Shown here in pieces: positions 36,198 to 45,794 of a DNA stretch of 64,000 nt (positions are counted from its first letter, which is position 1; each line of letters opens with the position of its first letter). The notes beneath the pieces were generated by a model. That model saw nothing but the letters and a program-made list of their open reading frames with translations. It had not been told where the DNA came from and did no database searches. The stretch is from Sulfidibacter corallicola. GTDB taxonomy: Bacteria > Acidobacteriota > Holophagae > Acanthopleuribacterales > Acanthopleuribacteraceae. Where the stretch lies: contig NZ_CP071793.1 in NCBI RefSeq assembly GCF_017498545.1, positions 5,965,001 through 6,029,000 of the forward strand. The letters are read 5' to 3'. A program made the translations under genes and the position numbers.

Positions 36198-37046
36198 ATG
36201 CTCAAGAATATCGAATTATGTAACGTGGGTCCCGCCGAGCGGATGGCTTTCAAGCCGGTTGCGCACCGGTTCAACTTGATTACCGGTGACAACGGGCTCG
36301 GCAAGAGTTTCCTTCTGGAAGCCTCCTGGTGGGCCTTGACGGGCACCTGGCACGCACATCCGGCTGTTCCTTCGCGTGGTGACGCCGTCATCGCCTACCA
36401 ATTCGATGGCGATACCAAGGTGTACAGCGCTTCATCCAAATGGGATCCCAAGTCCCAACGATGGCGCCGTAAAGCGGGGCGACCCCCCAACCCGGGACTC
36501 GTGATTTACGCGGGCATCGACGGTTCCTTTTCCATTTGGGATCCTGCGCGCAATTATCGGATCTATCGCCGTGCCGATGGCGGTGAAGCGGAATCGCCCG
36601 CGGCGTATCAATTCGGACCTCACCAGGTTCTCGATGGGCTCAGGCGAACCGTTGTCGAAGGCGGTGTGTCCCGCGAGCAGGTCGTTTGCGCGGGCTTGAT
36701 CGACGATTGGACCCGGTGGCAGGCCGCGAACGATCCCAAGTTCCAACTGTTGACTCGTCTGCTCCACCATCTCGGTCCGGACGGGCAACCCCTGGAGCCA
36801 GGACGACCGGTTCGCCCCACTCTGGACGACGATCTGAGGAGTAGAATCGAAACGACGATCCGCGATCTAAGGCTCAACGAGGATCCTACGTTTATTCGAG
36901 CTCGCGAGGAGTATCACGACTTGTACCATGGGTTGCAGACCAATGAATCGGGGGTTCCGCGAGAGCCGCTCCCCTTCGACTGGTTGGCGAACGAGTGCCC
37001 CTTCGTGGCCTATGAACTCCAGCGTCAGGGGCGCCTGCGCAAATGA
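36198..37046 (+). pseudogene. AAA ATPase (RecF/OLD-like), N-terminal part only
   Basis: A 282-residue frame whose first 205 residues match the start of a stand-alone AAA ATPase: Walker A is FNLITGDNGLGKSFLLEASW, followed by the RPPNPGLVIYAGIDGSFS block. ABC-type ATPases of this kind need a signature motif and a Walker B Asp-Glu later in the chain, and neither is present before the stop at 37046. The last 70 residues look unrelated. No other frame downstream supplies the missing half, so deletion rather than a simple frameshift is likely. An aaaggga site precedes the ATG. It may be a non-functional remnant or a shortened protein with a different job. Confidence 0.6.
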
Positions 37047-37196
37047 GCGGAAACCTCGGCCTCTTCCTGGCGATTTGCTTCGATTGGTTACCCACCTGAA
37101 ACCCAATGGTCCGGCAATTCGGCCCTCGGTCCAAGCAGTGACTCCATGACGAATCAATCGAAGCGCCGTTTTTGCGTCGGGGCCGGCGCCACCCGC

Positions 37197-37889
37197 TCAA
37201 AGGTAGCGGTCGCGATCCGCGTCGTCGTGATAGGGGATCGGGTCGCGTTGGCCCGCCCGGGCGAAGCCCCGCAGGCGCAAGCCACAGGAATCGCAGTGAC
37301 CGCAGGCCTTGTCGCTTTCCTGGTAGCAGGACCAGGTCAGCGATAGGGGTGCGTCCAGTTCGAAACCGCGTGTCACGATTTCGGCTTTGTTCATCTTGAT
37401 CAGTGGGGTCTCGATGCGAATCTCCGTGTCCGGTTTCGTTCCCAGCGCGATCAACTGATTGTAGGCTTCCATGAAAGATAGGCGACAGTCGGGGTAACCC
37501 GAGCTGTCCTCTTCGACCGCACCGATGAAGATGCGTTTCGCACCGATCACTTCCGCCCAGGATGTCGCGATGGCCAGCAGGTGCGCGTTGCGGAAGGGAA
37601 CGTAGGAAGTGGGCACACCTTCCGCATCGAGATCGGCGTCGGCCACGTCCATGTCGGCGTCGGTCAAGGAGGAACCGCCGATCAGCTTCAGGTGGTTCAG
37701 ATTGGTGACCAATCGGTGCTTCACCCCGTAGTGGTCCGCGATTTCGTGGAAGGCGCGGAGCTCGCGCGCCTCCGTGCGTTGCCCGTACTGAACGTGCAAC
37801 AGCGCGGGTTCGTAGGTTTCGCGGGCAATCGCTGCCGTCACGCAAGAATCCATACCGCCGCTTGTCAAAACCACTGCTTTGTCTTTCAT
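37197..37889 (-). CDS. queC: 7-cyano-7-deazaguanine synthase
   Basis: A 230-residue PP-loop enzyme that turns 7-carboxy-7-deazaguanine, ammonia and ATP into preQ0, a precursor of queuosine in tRNA. The ATP-binding SGGMDS is at the N-terminus, and the zinc site CYQESDKACGHCDSC is near the C-terminus. The start at 37889 overlaps the queE stop by 4 bp, so QueE and QueC, which act in sequence, are translationally coupled. Confidence 0.95.
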   Translation of the reverse strand: MKDKAVVLTSGGMDSCVTAAIARETYEPALLHVQYGQRTEARELRAFHEIADHYGVKHRLVTNLNHLKLIGGSSLTDADMDVADADLDAEGVPTSYVPFRNAHLLAIATSWAEVIGAKRIFIGAVEEDSSGYPDCRLSFMEAYNQLIALGTKPDTEIRIETPLIKMNKAEIVTRGFELDAPLSLTWSCYQESDKACGHCDSCGLRLRGFARAGQRDPIPYHDDADRDRYL

Positions 37890-38569
37890 TTTCCCGCAAC
37901 ATCTCCCCACAACGTCTTGTGTAACTGAACTTGAAACCGTACCTGCAATCCGCTTTCGATGACCTTCTCCGCGTAGCGATGCTTGTCCTCGCTGGCGGCC
38001 ACCGGAGAGATCAGCACCTGGAAACGGCGATCCAATGCCAGTGCGCGAACTTTTTCGAGGCTCCAGGCTAGATCGGCTTCGGAGCAACAGACGAACTTGA
38101 CCTCATCGCTGGGTTTCAGCAGGTCCAGGTTGGACCACAGCATGCGGTCCAACTCGCCGCTTTCCGGCGTTTTGACATCCAGCACCACGTGGGCCTCGGG
38201 GTGCAGGCCCGCGATGCTCACGGCGCCGCTGGTCTCGATCAGGGGTCGATACCCTTGCTCGATCAGGGCATCGATCAGCGCCCAGACCGCGCGTTGGTGG
38301 AGCGGTTCGCCGCCCGTGATCTGAACCAGGTGGGCGCCCTTCTCGCGCACGTAACCCAGCAGTTCGTCGAAGGACTTCCAACTGCCGCCGTAAAACGCGT
38401 ATTCGGTGTCGCAGTAGGTGCAGCGCAACGCGCAGCCGGTCAATCGAATGAAGGTGCACGGGAGCCCGCTGTGGGTGCCTTCACCCTGCAACGAATGAAA
38501 GCACTCGGTAATCTTTAGGCGCGGCTTGTATTTGAAGCTCAATCCGCGCTTCTCGTAAGTGAGCATCAT
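37886..38569 (-). CDS. queE: 7-carboxy-7-deazaguanine synthase (radical SAM)
   Basis: A 227-residue radical SAM enzyme. The iron-sulfur cluster motif CALRCTYCDTEYAF (CxxxCxxC) and the SAM-binding QITGGEPL are intact. It ring-contracts 6-carboxytetrahydropterin to 7-carboxy-7-deazaguanine. The N-terminal SLQGEG is characteristic. It lies 16 bp after lolA and overlaps queC; queD is not in the window. Confidence 0.94.
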   Translation of the reverse strand: MMLTYEKRGLSFKYKPRLKITECFHSLQGEGTHSGLPCTFIRLTGCALRCTYCDTEYAFYGGSWKSFDELLGYVREKGAHLVQITGGEPLHQRAVWALIDALIEQGYRPLIETSGAVSIAGLHPEAHVVLDVKTPESGELDRMLWSNLDLLKPSDEVKFVCCSEADLAWSLEKVRALALDRRFQVLISPVAASEDKHRYAEKVIESGLQVRFQVQLHKTLWGDVAGK

Positions 38570-38585
38570 GGCTGGTTCCGTAAAA

Positions 38586-39272
38586 TCACAGTCCCGTATT
38601 GGGTCCGAAAATGAACTCCATGCGATCGCCGAGCTCGAAACCTTCCGGGATCGCGGTGGTGAAATGGTCGCCGTCCAGCTCTTTGTTCACTTCTATTTGA
38701 TTGAGTTCCAGGAAATAAATATCGCCGTCGGCCGAGACCACCTTGATTTTGTTGATCAGGTAGCTTTCGTCGAACCAGAGCCGAATCTCGCTGACCTTCT
38801 TTTTGACTTTGCGTTTGGTGGGTTTCAGGATCAGGGTGCGTGTTTCTTCGCCCTCGGCGTTCAGGGTCCGGATGATTTGAAAATAGTCGAGAATGGTGCT
38901 GAGGTTTTCCATCAACACGTACTGCGAAAGGGAGGAGCGCCGCTTCTTAATTTTGATGCGCGTGGCTTTTTTGGCCTTAGGGGAAAGCGAGACCATTTCC
39001 TCCGGTGTGATCACCAGAACCATGTCCTGTTCGGGATCGAAGTCGAATTTGATGCCCGTGTCCTTTTTCATATAAAAGATGCCTTTCATTTCGATCGGCT
39101 CTTTGAGGAGGCTGACTTCCCTTCGTTGAATGAATTCAGCCTGCATGGTTTGGACGGCGGCATTGCGGGCGTCGATCTTTTCGATCAGGGATACCAGTTC
39201 CGGGTCCATCTTGCTGCCGGCGAGGACCGTGGCCGGAGCGATCAGCAAAAGAAAAAATGCCAAAGCGTGCAT
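38586..39272 (-). CDS. lolA: LolA-like outer membrane lipoprotein carrier
   Basis: A 228-residue periplasmic protein with a signal peptide (MHALAFFLLLIAPATVLAG). The LolA-like beta half-barrel sequence follows: TMQAEFIQRREVS, GIFYMKKDTGIKFDFD, then the C-terminal FTTAIPEGFEL. LolA ferries lipoproteins from the inner to the outer membrane. The start at 39272 is chosen for the gagagg site and the signal peptide. It is the first gene of a lolA-queE-queC run. Sequence similarity in this family is low, so an unrelated LolA-fold protein cannot be excluded. Confidence 0.8.
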   Translation of the reverse strand: MHALAFFLLLIAPATVLAGSKMDPELVSLIEKIDARNAAVQTMQAEFIQRREVSLLKEPIEMKGIFYMKKDTGIKFDFDPEQDMVLVITPEEMVSLSPKAKKATRIKIKKRRSSLSQYVLMENLSTILDYFQIIRTLNAEGEETRTLILKPTKRKVKKKVSEIRLWFDESYLINKIKVVSADGDIYFLELNQIEVNKELDGDHFTTAIPEGFELGDRMEFIFGPNTGL

Positions 39273-39464
39273 ACAACCTCTCTTCAAGCGTAATAGAGTA
39301 CCAATTTGACGGTAGGGGATCAATCCTCCTGAGCGGAGTGCCCTATGCAATGGCGATACCGCGGAGAAGTCCGGCGAGGGGCGGCGTCCGCGTTCGGGGG
39401 CTCGGCCTTTGGCACGGCTGGAATTGTGATCTCACCCGTGGCGATCGTGGTAAGATGGCGCGCT

Positions 39465-40070
39465 ATGTGGAAACGACGCCTTTTTCTTTCTGGTCTCATC
39501 GCATCTGTCCTCTTGGGATGTCTCGGTTGCGGCTACCATCTGGTGGACTGGTCATCCGCGTCCTATGCGACGTTGGCGGTGAAACCCGTCGACGGTTCGG
39601 CCCCGACCAGCGTGGTTCGGAGCCGCATGCGCGATGCGTTGATTACTCGCTGTCTGGCCGGCTCCGCGCTACGCCCGGTCGATTCGGAAGCCGATCTGGC
39701 GCTGCACAGCACCATGAGCCAATACCGCGAGAACATCATCGCCACCGATACCGATGGCCGTACCAAGTCCGTCCAGTTCACGTTCGTGATCAGCTTCGAA
39801 CTGCGCGACCGCCAGGGCAAGGTCATCTGGTCCATGCGTAACTACCAGTATTCCGATCAGTACGAGAAAACCACCAGCCAGGGCGCCTATCGCGATGAGG
39901 TGGTGTTCCTGCAGGACAAGGCGTTGCGAGCGGTCGCCGATCTGGTCGTGACAAACATATCCCTGGCCATTGCCGAACACGATGCCCGCGAATCTTCCGA
40001 ATCGAAGTCCGAAGGTGACGGCGGAGGCCAGGCCGAAGCCCAGCCCGATCGAACCGAAGAGGAACGCTGA
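39465..40070 (+). CDS. lptE: LPS-assembly lipoprotein LptE-like
   Basis: A 201-residue lipoprotein. The signal peptide ends in a lipobox near LLGCLGCGYHL, and the Cys-Gly-Tyr start is typical of LptE. LptE plugs LptD, the outer-membrane gate for lipopolysaccharide. The tail is Glu/Ser-rich and disordered. The stop codon touches the holA start, and lptE-holA is a well-known neighbour pair, which strengthens the call. The ribosome site is weak. Confidence 0.85.
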   Translation: MWKRRLFLSGLIASVLLGCLGCGYHLVDWSSASYATLAVKPVDGSAPTSVVRSRMRDALITRCLAGSALRPVDSEADLALHSTMSQYRENIIATDTDGRTKSVQFTFVISFELRDRQGKVIWSMRNYQYSDQYEKTTSQGAYRDEVVFLQDKALRAVADLVVTNISLAIAEHDARESSESKSEGDGGGQAEAQPDRTEEER

Positions 40071-41102
40071 ATGAGCAATGCCTACGAGACCGGTGCTCGG
40101 GAATTGCGCGACGGGCGCATCGCGCCGGTGTACCTCTTGATCGGGGACGAGACCTGGAGCAAAGAGCGGTTCCTGGAGCTGTTGAAGAAGACCCTGGTCG
40201 ATCCCTCCATGGCCGATTTCAATTTCGAGCAGTTCCACGCCAACGAGCTGACCGGTGTCGATGCGGTCGACAAAGCCGGGATGCTGCCCATGATGTCCGA
40301 TCGCCGGCTGTTGATCGTGGAAAACTGCGACGCATGGAAAAAGAAGGACCTGGACGTGGTGACCAAGTACCTGGGCGCCCCCTGCGACACCACCACCCTG
40401 GTCATGAGTTTCACCAAGGCCGACCGTCGCAAAAAGTTTTTTTCCGCCAAACAGTCCGGCGTGCGTCTACTGGATTTTCCGCGGCCACGCCAGTGGGAAC
40501 TCCCTGAGTTCATACGAGGTGTGGCGACCGGCATGCGCCTGCGCCTCACGCCCGATGCCGTCGAGCTGGTGGCCGAATTGGCCGGCGACGACATCTCCAA
40601 GGTCCACCGAGAGTTGGACAAACTCAGCATTTTCAAACTGGGATCCAATCAGATCGAGGCCGAGGACGTCGAGGCCTTGATGGGCCGTACCCGCATGGTC
40701 ACCCGTTGGGAACTCAACGAAATGCTGGGCAAACGAGATCTCCCACAAGCTCTGATCAAGGCGCACGACATCATCGACAGCGGCAGCGACGCCATCAGTC
40801 TGTTGTCGGCGATCAACATGTTCCTGCGCCAATTGTTCCTGGTCAAGATCGCCATGACCAAAGGCGTTCGCGACAAGGGGAAGATGGCTCAACTGATCGG
40901 TGTGCCGCCCAAGATTGCCGGTGACCTGATGGGGCGCCAACGCGCCTATTCCAGTTGTGAATTGCGGCGGGCCTTCGACTTGATGCGCCAAGCCGATTCC
41001 AAACTGAAGGGTTCGGGCATCGATCGTCGCCTGATCGTGGATCACCTGCTGTGTGAAATCATGATGCGTTCGGAGTTGTCGCCCCCGGCATCCGGACGTT
41101 GA
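40071..41102 (+). CDS. holA: DNA polymerase III delta subunit
   Basis: A 343-residue clamp-loader subunit. The N-terminal APVYLLIGDETWSKERFL replaces the Walker A seen in other loader subunits, as in HolA. The middle has LAGDDISKVHRELDKLSIF, and the C-terminal collar is helical. Delta opens the beta sliding clamp. It starts immediately after the lptE stop codon. Confidence 0.92.
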   Translation: MSNAYETGARELRDGRIAPVYLLIGDETWSKERFLELLKKTLVDPSMADFNFEQFHANELTGVDAVDKAGMLPMMSDRRLLIVENCDAWKKKDLDVVTKYLGAPCDTTTLVMSFTKADRRKKFFSAKQSGVRLLDFPRPRQWELPEFIRGVATGMRLRLTPDAVELVAELAGDDISKVHRELDKLSIFKLGSNQIEAEDVEALMGRTRMVTRWELNEMLGKRDLPQALIKAHDIIDSGSDAISLLSAINMFLRQLFLVKIAMTKGVRDKGKMAQLIGVPPKIAGDLMGRQRAYSSCELRRAFDLMRQADSKLKGSGIDRRLIVDHLLCEIMMRSELSPPASGR

Positions 41103-41256
41103 TGAGCAATCTTTTCCCCACGATTATCGATTACAATGGGATAACACCACAAATCGAGTGAAGAAAAGGCTTTCAAGGCGAACCAGGGCTGGCGGGTCGG
41201 TCGGCTTCGTCGTCCGGGTTCGTGGACTTCGAGAGCTGGATCACAGGGGGTCGGTC

Positions 41257-43212
41257 ATGGGTCATGCACGCATCGGTAGTCGTGCGAGCGAAGGGGTGCG
41301 TCCCGCTCCGGGGCGCGTGGTTCGTCTCGGTCTGTCGGGGCTTCTCGCGCTGACGGTTCTTTCCTGCGCCAGCGTTTCGGTCAAGAAAACCGATCCTCTG
41401 AAGATGGCCACGCACATGACCCGCGATGTCCTCGGCACCGGGCGCTTGAGCGAAGAATCGTTTCAGACCCTGCGCCTCCACCACCTGGACAACTTTTACC
41501 GCAACAAACCGCTGCACGCGTTGGCGGGCCTCAAGGCGATCTATGCGCTGGAACCCTCACCGAACCTCTTGGCCTGCATCTCCGAAATCGCCTACATCGA
41601 AGGACGGAAGGCCGACCAATCGGGGCGTGCCGACCTGGCCGCCTCCCTGTATTTGATGACCGCGGCCCACACCTTCGATTACCTGTTCGGCGCCGGCGAG
41701 TTTTGTGTCGACAAGGCCTTCGACAACCAGTACTACCAAATGCAACGCATCTACAATTTTTCGGTGGGACGTTACATTTCGCTCTACCAGGCCAAAGAAG
41801 GCACGTTGAAGTCTCACCGCGCGTCCTACTACTTCGAGGAAGTGGACATCGATATCGGTGACTGGTGCGGCGTCTACACCCGCAGTTATTTCGATACCTT
41901 CATTCCCGCCACCGAGGTCGCCATCCGCGGCTTCCGCAATCGATATCTGCACCACGGCCTCGGGGCTCCGTTGATCGCCCTGCGCGAGAACCTCGGCAAG
42001 GAACCGATGGAACGATTCTATCCTCCCGAGGGCATCGTCCACCCGATGACGGCCACCCTGAAATTCGAGCGCGTTTACCACGCCAAGGACGGCCGGCCCC
42101 GGCGCGCCTGGCTGCAATTTCACGATCCGCGTGCCTCGCGCCATCTCGATTCCGGCAGCGGGACCATTCCGCTGGCCGCCGATTTCACCGCGCCCTACGC
42201 CTACCTGCTCGATCGCGCCGACTTGGACAAATACCGATTTCGCGGTCTGCGCAACTCCCAGAAGAGCTTGGCGCACCAGGGCGTTTACCTGATGGAACCC
42301 TACGATCCCGAGCAGGTTCCAGTCCTCATGGTACACGGGCTCGGCTCCACCCCCGCTACCTGGCTGGAACTCACCAACGACCTCAACGGCGATCCCCACG
42401 TACGCGACAACTACCAGATTTGGCACTACATGTATCCCACCGGGTATCCCTTTTTGTACTCCGGCAAGATCATGCGCGATACCCTGGATGCCTTTATGGA
42501 CGAGGTGGATCCCGAGCGGGACGATCCCGCCATGAAGGACCTGGTGGTTCTGTGCCACAGTATGGGCGGCCTGCTCACCCGGACGCTGGTCACCCACAGC
42601 GGCGATGATGTGTGGAACGCGGCATTCGATCGAAAACTCGAGGATATGGATCTCGAAGCTGGGCAACGGGCTTTTCTGAGTGGCGTGTTCCAGTTCCAAC
42701 CCAAGCCCTACGTGTCACGGGTGGTCTTCATTTCGGTGCCCCATCAGGGGAGCCGCATGGCCGACGGATGGATCGGCCGACTGGGGAGCTCGCTGGTGCG
42801 CTTGCCGGAACAATTCAAGAACCGCTTGAACGACATCATGGCCAGGAATCCGGGCGTCGTCAAACCCGAGACGGCCGAACTGTTCGCGCGGCGTGGACCG
42901 ACCAGCATCAAGGCCCTTTCGCCGACGCGCGGCATCGTGCGCGTGTTCGGCAAGCTCCCGATCGACCGGCGCGTGGCGGTGCATTCGATCCTCGGGGATC
43001 GTGGAAAGGGCCAGTTGGAAGGGGGCTCCGACGGTGTAGTGCCTTACGAAAGCGCCCATTTGGACGACGTCGCCTCCGAGCTGGTCGTGCCGAGCGGGCA
43101 CGACGCCCATACCCATCCCTTGGCAATCATAGAGATCAAGCGCATTCTGACCCAGCACCTGCGCGAGCGTTACTCGGGACCCATGACATCGGGCGTCGAT
43201 CCGATGCCGTAG
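41257..43212 (+). CDS. Lipoprotein with alpha/beta-hydrolase (lipase-like) domain
   Basis: A 651-residue predicted lipoprotein. From the ATG at 41257 (G-rich ribosome site) there is a signal peptide with lipobox LLALTVLSCAS. Residues about 60-370 form an N-terminal domain of unknown type. The hydrolase domain follows: oxyanion loop LMVHGLGSTPATW, nucleophile elbow VLCHSMGGLL (Ser between His and Met), Asp in GGSDGVVPYESA and His in SGHDAHTH. The elbow starts Cys-His instead of the usual Gly-His. An esterase or lipase in the cell envelope is likely; the substrate is unknown. A GTG at 41158 could extend it but lacks support. Confidence 0.82.
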   Translation: MGHARIGSRASEGVRPAPGRVVRLGLSGLLALTVLSCASVSVKKTDPLKMATHMTRDVLGTGRLSEESFQTLRLHHLDNFYRNKPLHALAGLKAIYALEPSPNLLACISEIAYIEGRKADQSGRADLAASLYLMTAAHTFDYLFGAGEFCVDKAFDNQYYQMQRIYNFSVGRYISLYQAKEGTLKSHRASYYFEEVDIDIGDWCGVYTRSYFDTFIPATEVAIRGFRNRYLHHGLGAPLIALRENLGKEPMERFYPPEGIVHPMTATLKFERVYHAKDGRPRRAWLQFHDPRASRHLDSGSGTIPLAADFTAPYAYLLDRADLDKYRFRGLRNSQKSLAHQGVYLMEPYDPEQVPVLMVHGLGSTPATWLELTNDLNGDPHVRDNYQIWHYMYPTGYPFLYSGKIMRDTLDAFMDEVDPERDDPAMKDLVVLCHSMGGLLTRTLVTHSGDDVWNAAFDRKLEDMDLEAGQRAFLSGVFQFQPKPYVSRVVFISVPHQGSRMADGWIGRLGSSLVRLPEQFKNRLNDIMARNPGVVKPETAELFARRGPTSIKALSPTRGIVRVFGKLPIDRRVAVHSILGDRGKGQLEGGSDGVVPYESAHLDDVASELVVPSGHDAHTHPLAIIEIKRILTQHLRERYSGPMTSGVDPMP

Positions 43213-43250
43213 TCGCGGCTGAAATGGGAAAAGGCGAGCCCTGAAGAAAA

Positions 43251-43276
43251 AAACGGACCGCCTGGGCGGTCCGTTT
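43251..43276 (-). terminator. Terminator of the M1 aminopeptidase gene
   Basis: aaacggaccgcc and ggcggtccgttt (43251-43262 with 43265-43276) pair perfectly. On the minus strand the stem runs into TTTTTTT. It may also halt the convergent lipoprotein gene. Confidence 0.88.
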
Positions 43277-43283
43277 GCGAGCC

Positions 43284-45110
43284 TCAGATCTTGACGATGT
43301 CGTCGATCGTGGCGGTCGCGATCGGGTGGTAACCCGAGCGGGCCTTGGCGTAGATCTCCTTGCTGAGGTCGCGCGTTTTCGGGTTGTCCCACAACGCCTG
43401 GTAAAGCGGTTTGAGGAACTTGCGGCGACCCTGGCGCATCAGGAAGTGCTCCACGGCGGGAAGCGCCGGTTTGTAGGTGTTGCGAATGGCGACCATGCCC
43501 CAGGCGAAGAGAACCTCGGAGTTGCCCGTGTTGCTGAAATTACAATGCTCGTCGAGCTTCTTCAGCTTCGCGTGATCCACCTTCTCCGGCAGGCTGTTGA
43601 GGAAATCCAGCCACTCTTCCGTAACCCAACCCTTCTTGTCGATGAAATCCAGGTTGCCGGTTTCGGAGAAGGCCTTGGCCGCTGCACGCGTCTTGTCGAA
43701 CTTCTCCGATTTGGGGATCACCATGTTGTCGGGCACGCCGGCCTGGTAGACCCACTCGTCCACCTTGAGCTCCTTCCAGGCCGTCTCGTTGCCTTGGAAC
43801 AGCTCTTTTTTCATGAAGGCCAGGAACTTGGCGGTGGTCATACTCTGAAAGGCGTGTGTGTCGAAGTACTTGATCAGGAAGGCGTCGAACGCGCGGCGGC
43901 CGAAGTATTTTTCCAGGACGAACAGGAAGTTGGCGCCCTTTTCATAGGGGACGCTGCTGAAGGCGTCGTCGGGATCGTGTCCGGAAAGGTCCTGGAACAG
44001 CTTGGCGAATTCCTTGTTCTTGGCGCCCATTTCCGCGATCTCGTGATGCAACTCGCGTTGGCCGAGCAGTGTGTGCATCTGCGCCGTTTCCTTGCCGTAG
44101 AGTTCTTCGACGATGCGACGCTCGAAATAGACCGTAAAGCCTTCGTTGAGCCAGAAGTCCGACCAGGTGGCGTTGGTGACCAGGTTACCGGACCAGGAGT
44201 GTGCCAACTCGTGGGCCATGACGTTGACCAGGCTGCGATCGCCGGCCAGCAGGGTCGGGGTGGCAAACGTCAGCATGGGGTTCTCCATGCCCCCGAACGG
44301 AAAGCTCGGCGGCAGAACGATGGTATCCCAGCGTTCCCAACGGTATTCGCCGTAAAGGCCCTCGGCGGCCTTCATCATTTTTTCCATGTCGGCGAATTCC
44401 CAGGCCGCCTTTTCCAATACGGCCGGTTCGGCGTAGACCCCGCAGCGGTCGGAAATCGCCTTGAACTCGATTTCGCCGGCGGCCAGCGCGATCAGGTAGG
44501 GTGGAATGGCGCGTTTCAGCTCGAAACGATAGATGCCCTTCTCGGGTTCGTGTTTGCCATGGGCCGCACTCATGATCGGGGTGATGCCCTTGGGCACGCG
44601 AATCACCGCGTCGTAGGTCACCCGTACGCCCGGCGAATCCATGCAGGGAAACCAGGTGCGGGACAGGATGGCCTGACCTTGAGTCAACAGAAACGGATGT
44701 TTCTTGGAGGTGGTCATGCGCGGCTCGAGCCATTGCAGGGCGCCGGCGGCCGGATCGGTGTGATAGTGGATCTCGATCTTGGTAATGTTGGGGTTGGGAA
44801 GCTTGACGCGCAGACGGCGACCCAACAGTGACTCGTTTTCTCCCAAGTCGAATTTCAAGGTGCGACCGGTTCCCGGTTCCACGACCTTGGTGACCGTGAG
44901 CATTCGGGTGTCCAGGTCGATGTGGGCCGCGCCCTTTTTGGGGTCGGCGTATTTGAGCGTGAGCTCACAGGAACCGCTGATGACCTTTTTATCGAAGTCC
45001 AGCGAGAGGTCGAGCGACACGTGGGAGGTTTGCACCTGTTCCACGTTGCCGTAGGTGTGTATGTCTTTGAACGAATAAGCGAACATGGCAATGATTCCAA
45101 ACAACAGCAT
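43284..45110 (-). CDS. M1 family metallopeptidase, leukotriene A4 hydrolase/aminopeptidase-like
   Basis: A 608-residue zinc aminopeptidase. The N-terminal beta domain leads to the exopeptidase motif GGMEN and the zinc site HELAHSWSGN with Glu in LNEGFTVYFE. The C-terminal helical domain is of LTA4-hydrolase type. The start at 45110 gives a hydrophobic N-terminus (MLLFGIIAMFAYSF) that may be an export signal. The ribosome site (agagg) is 13 nt away, so the start is moderately sure. With the M9 and M2 enzymes it is the third zinc peptidase in the window. Confidence 0.92.
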   Translation of the reverse strand: MLLFGIIAMFAYSFKDIHTYGNVEQVQTSHVSLDLSLDFDKKVISGSCELTLKYADPKKGAAHIDLDTRMLTVTKVVEPGTGRTLKFDLGENESLLGRRLRVKLPNPNITKIEIHYHTDPAAGALQWLEPRMTTSKKHPFLLTQGQAILSRTWFPCMDSPGVRVTYDAVIRVPKGITPIMSAAHGKHEPEKGIYRFELKRAIPPYLIALAAGEIEFKAISDRCGVYAEPAVLEKAAWEFADMEKMMKAAEGLYGEYRWERWDTIVLPPSFPFGGMENPMLTFATPTLLAGDRSLVNVMAHELAHSWSGNLVTNATWSDFWLNEGFTVYFERRIVEELYGKETAQMHTLLGQRELHHEIAEMGAKNKEFAKLFQDLSGHDPDDAFSSVPYEKGANFLFVLEKYFGRRAFDAFLIKYFDTHAFQSMTTAKFLAFMKKELFQGNETAWKELKVDEWVYQAGVPDNMVIPKSEKFDKTRAAAKAFSETGNLDFIDKKGWVTEEWLDFLNSLPEKVDHAKLKKLDEHCNFSNTGNSEVLFAWGMVAIRNTYKPALPAVEHFLMRQGRRKFLKPLYQALWDNPKTRDLSKEIYAKARSGYHPIATATIDDIVKI

Positions 45111-45794
45111 CTTAAAGCGTACCTCTGTAAATCTTTGACGCGTGAGGGTTCTGCTCCGATCGGATGTTCCCCCCGACAAATCTTGCATCTACGCGAAAGT
45201 GTCCCAAATTCTACCCCAAACTCTACGCGAACGGTGGCTCCGAAAGAGGTCACGGGCCGAGAAATCCCATGCCGCCACGGGATTTTCGCCTAGGTGGCGG
45301 TCGTGTATTTCCATCGACAGGGTGTGGTTTGATCGCGGCCCTTCGTCCGGTTGCGGCAGTTCTTTACCGGGTGTATCAAGTTATTGAAAAAGATAAAGTT
45401 GACGTTGTGTGAAAAGTGCCGCCCGGTGACCCGGCAAGTGCGCTTTCCACGGGCTTTCGCACTTGACACGCCGCCGATTCTGAGCCCTAATAGGGGCATC
45501 CCCTTTCTATTTGGTTTCTCGGGATTCCACCGCTTCCTTTGTCTCGGCCTTTCGCCTGGTAGGGGATTTTCGTGGGGTGATGTTTGGGGCGCCCTTTCGG
45601 TGTGGGTTCGCGAGTTTGGTCATCGTCACTTTTCTCGATTACGCATCCATTCGCCGGCCGACGGAATGGTGCCGCCGATGGAGTCGCGGCCTTCATTCGC
45701 GTTGCGTGCGATCGATTTCGGTCGAAGGTGTCGGACCGGCCTGGGGGGATCCTCGAACGACCGTGCCCACTCCCCCGTGCCACAAGGAGACACC
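45111..45794. promoter_or_regulatory. Divergent intergenic region with promoter and inverted repeat
   Basis: A consensus -35 TTGACA (45463-45468) with a weak -10 (CTAATA, 45487-45492) points right. CAAGTGCG (45435-45442) and CGCACTTG (45458-45465) form a perfect 8-bp inverted repeat that overlaps this -35, so a regulator could act there. The following gene begins about 300 bp later, implying a long leader. No gene is supported in the stretch. Confidence 0.5.
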
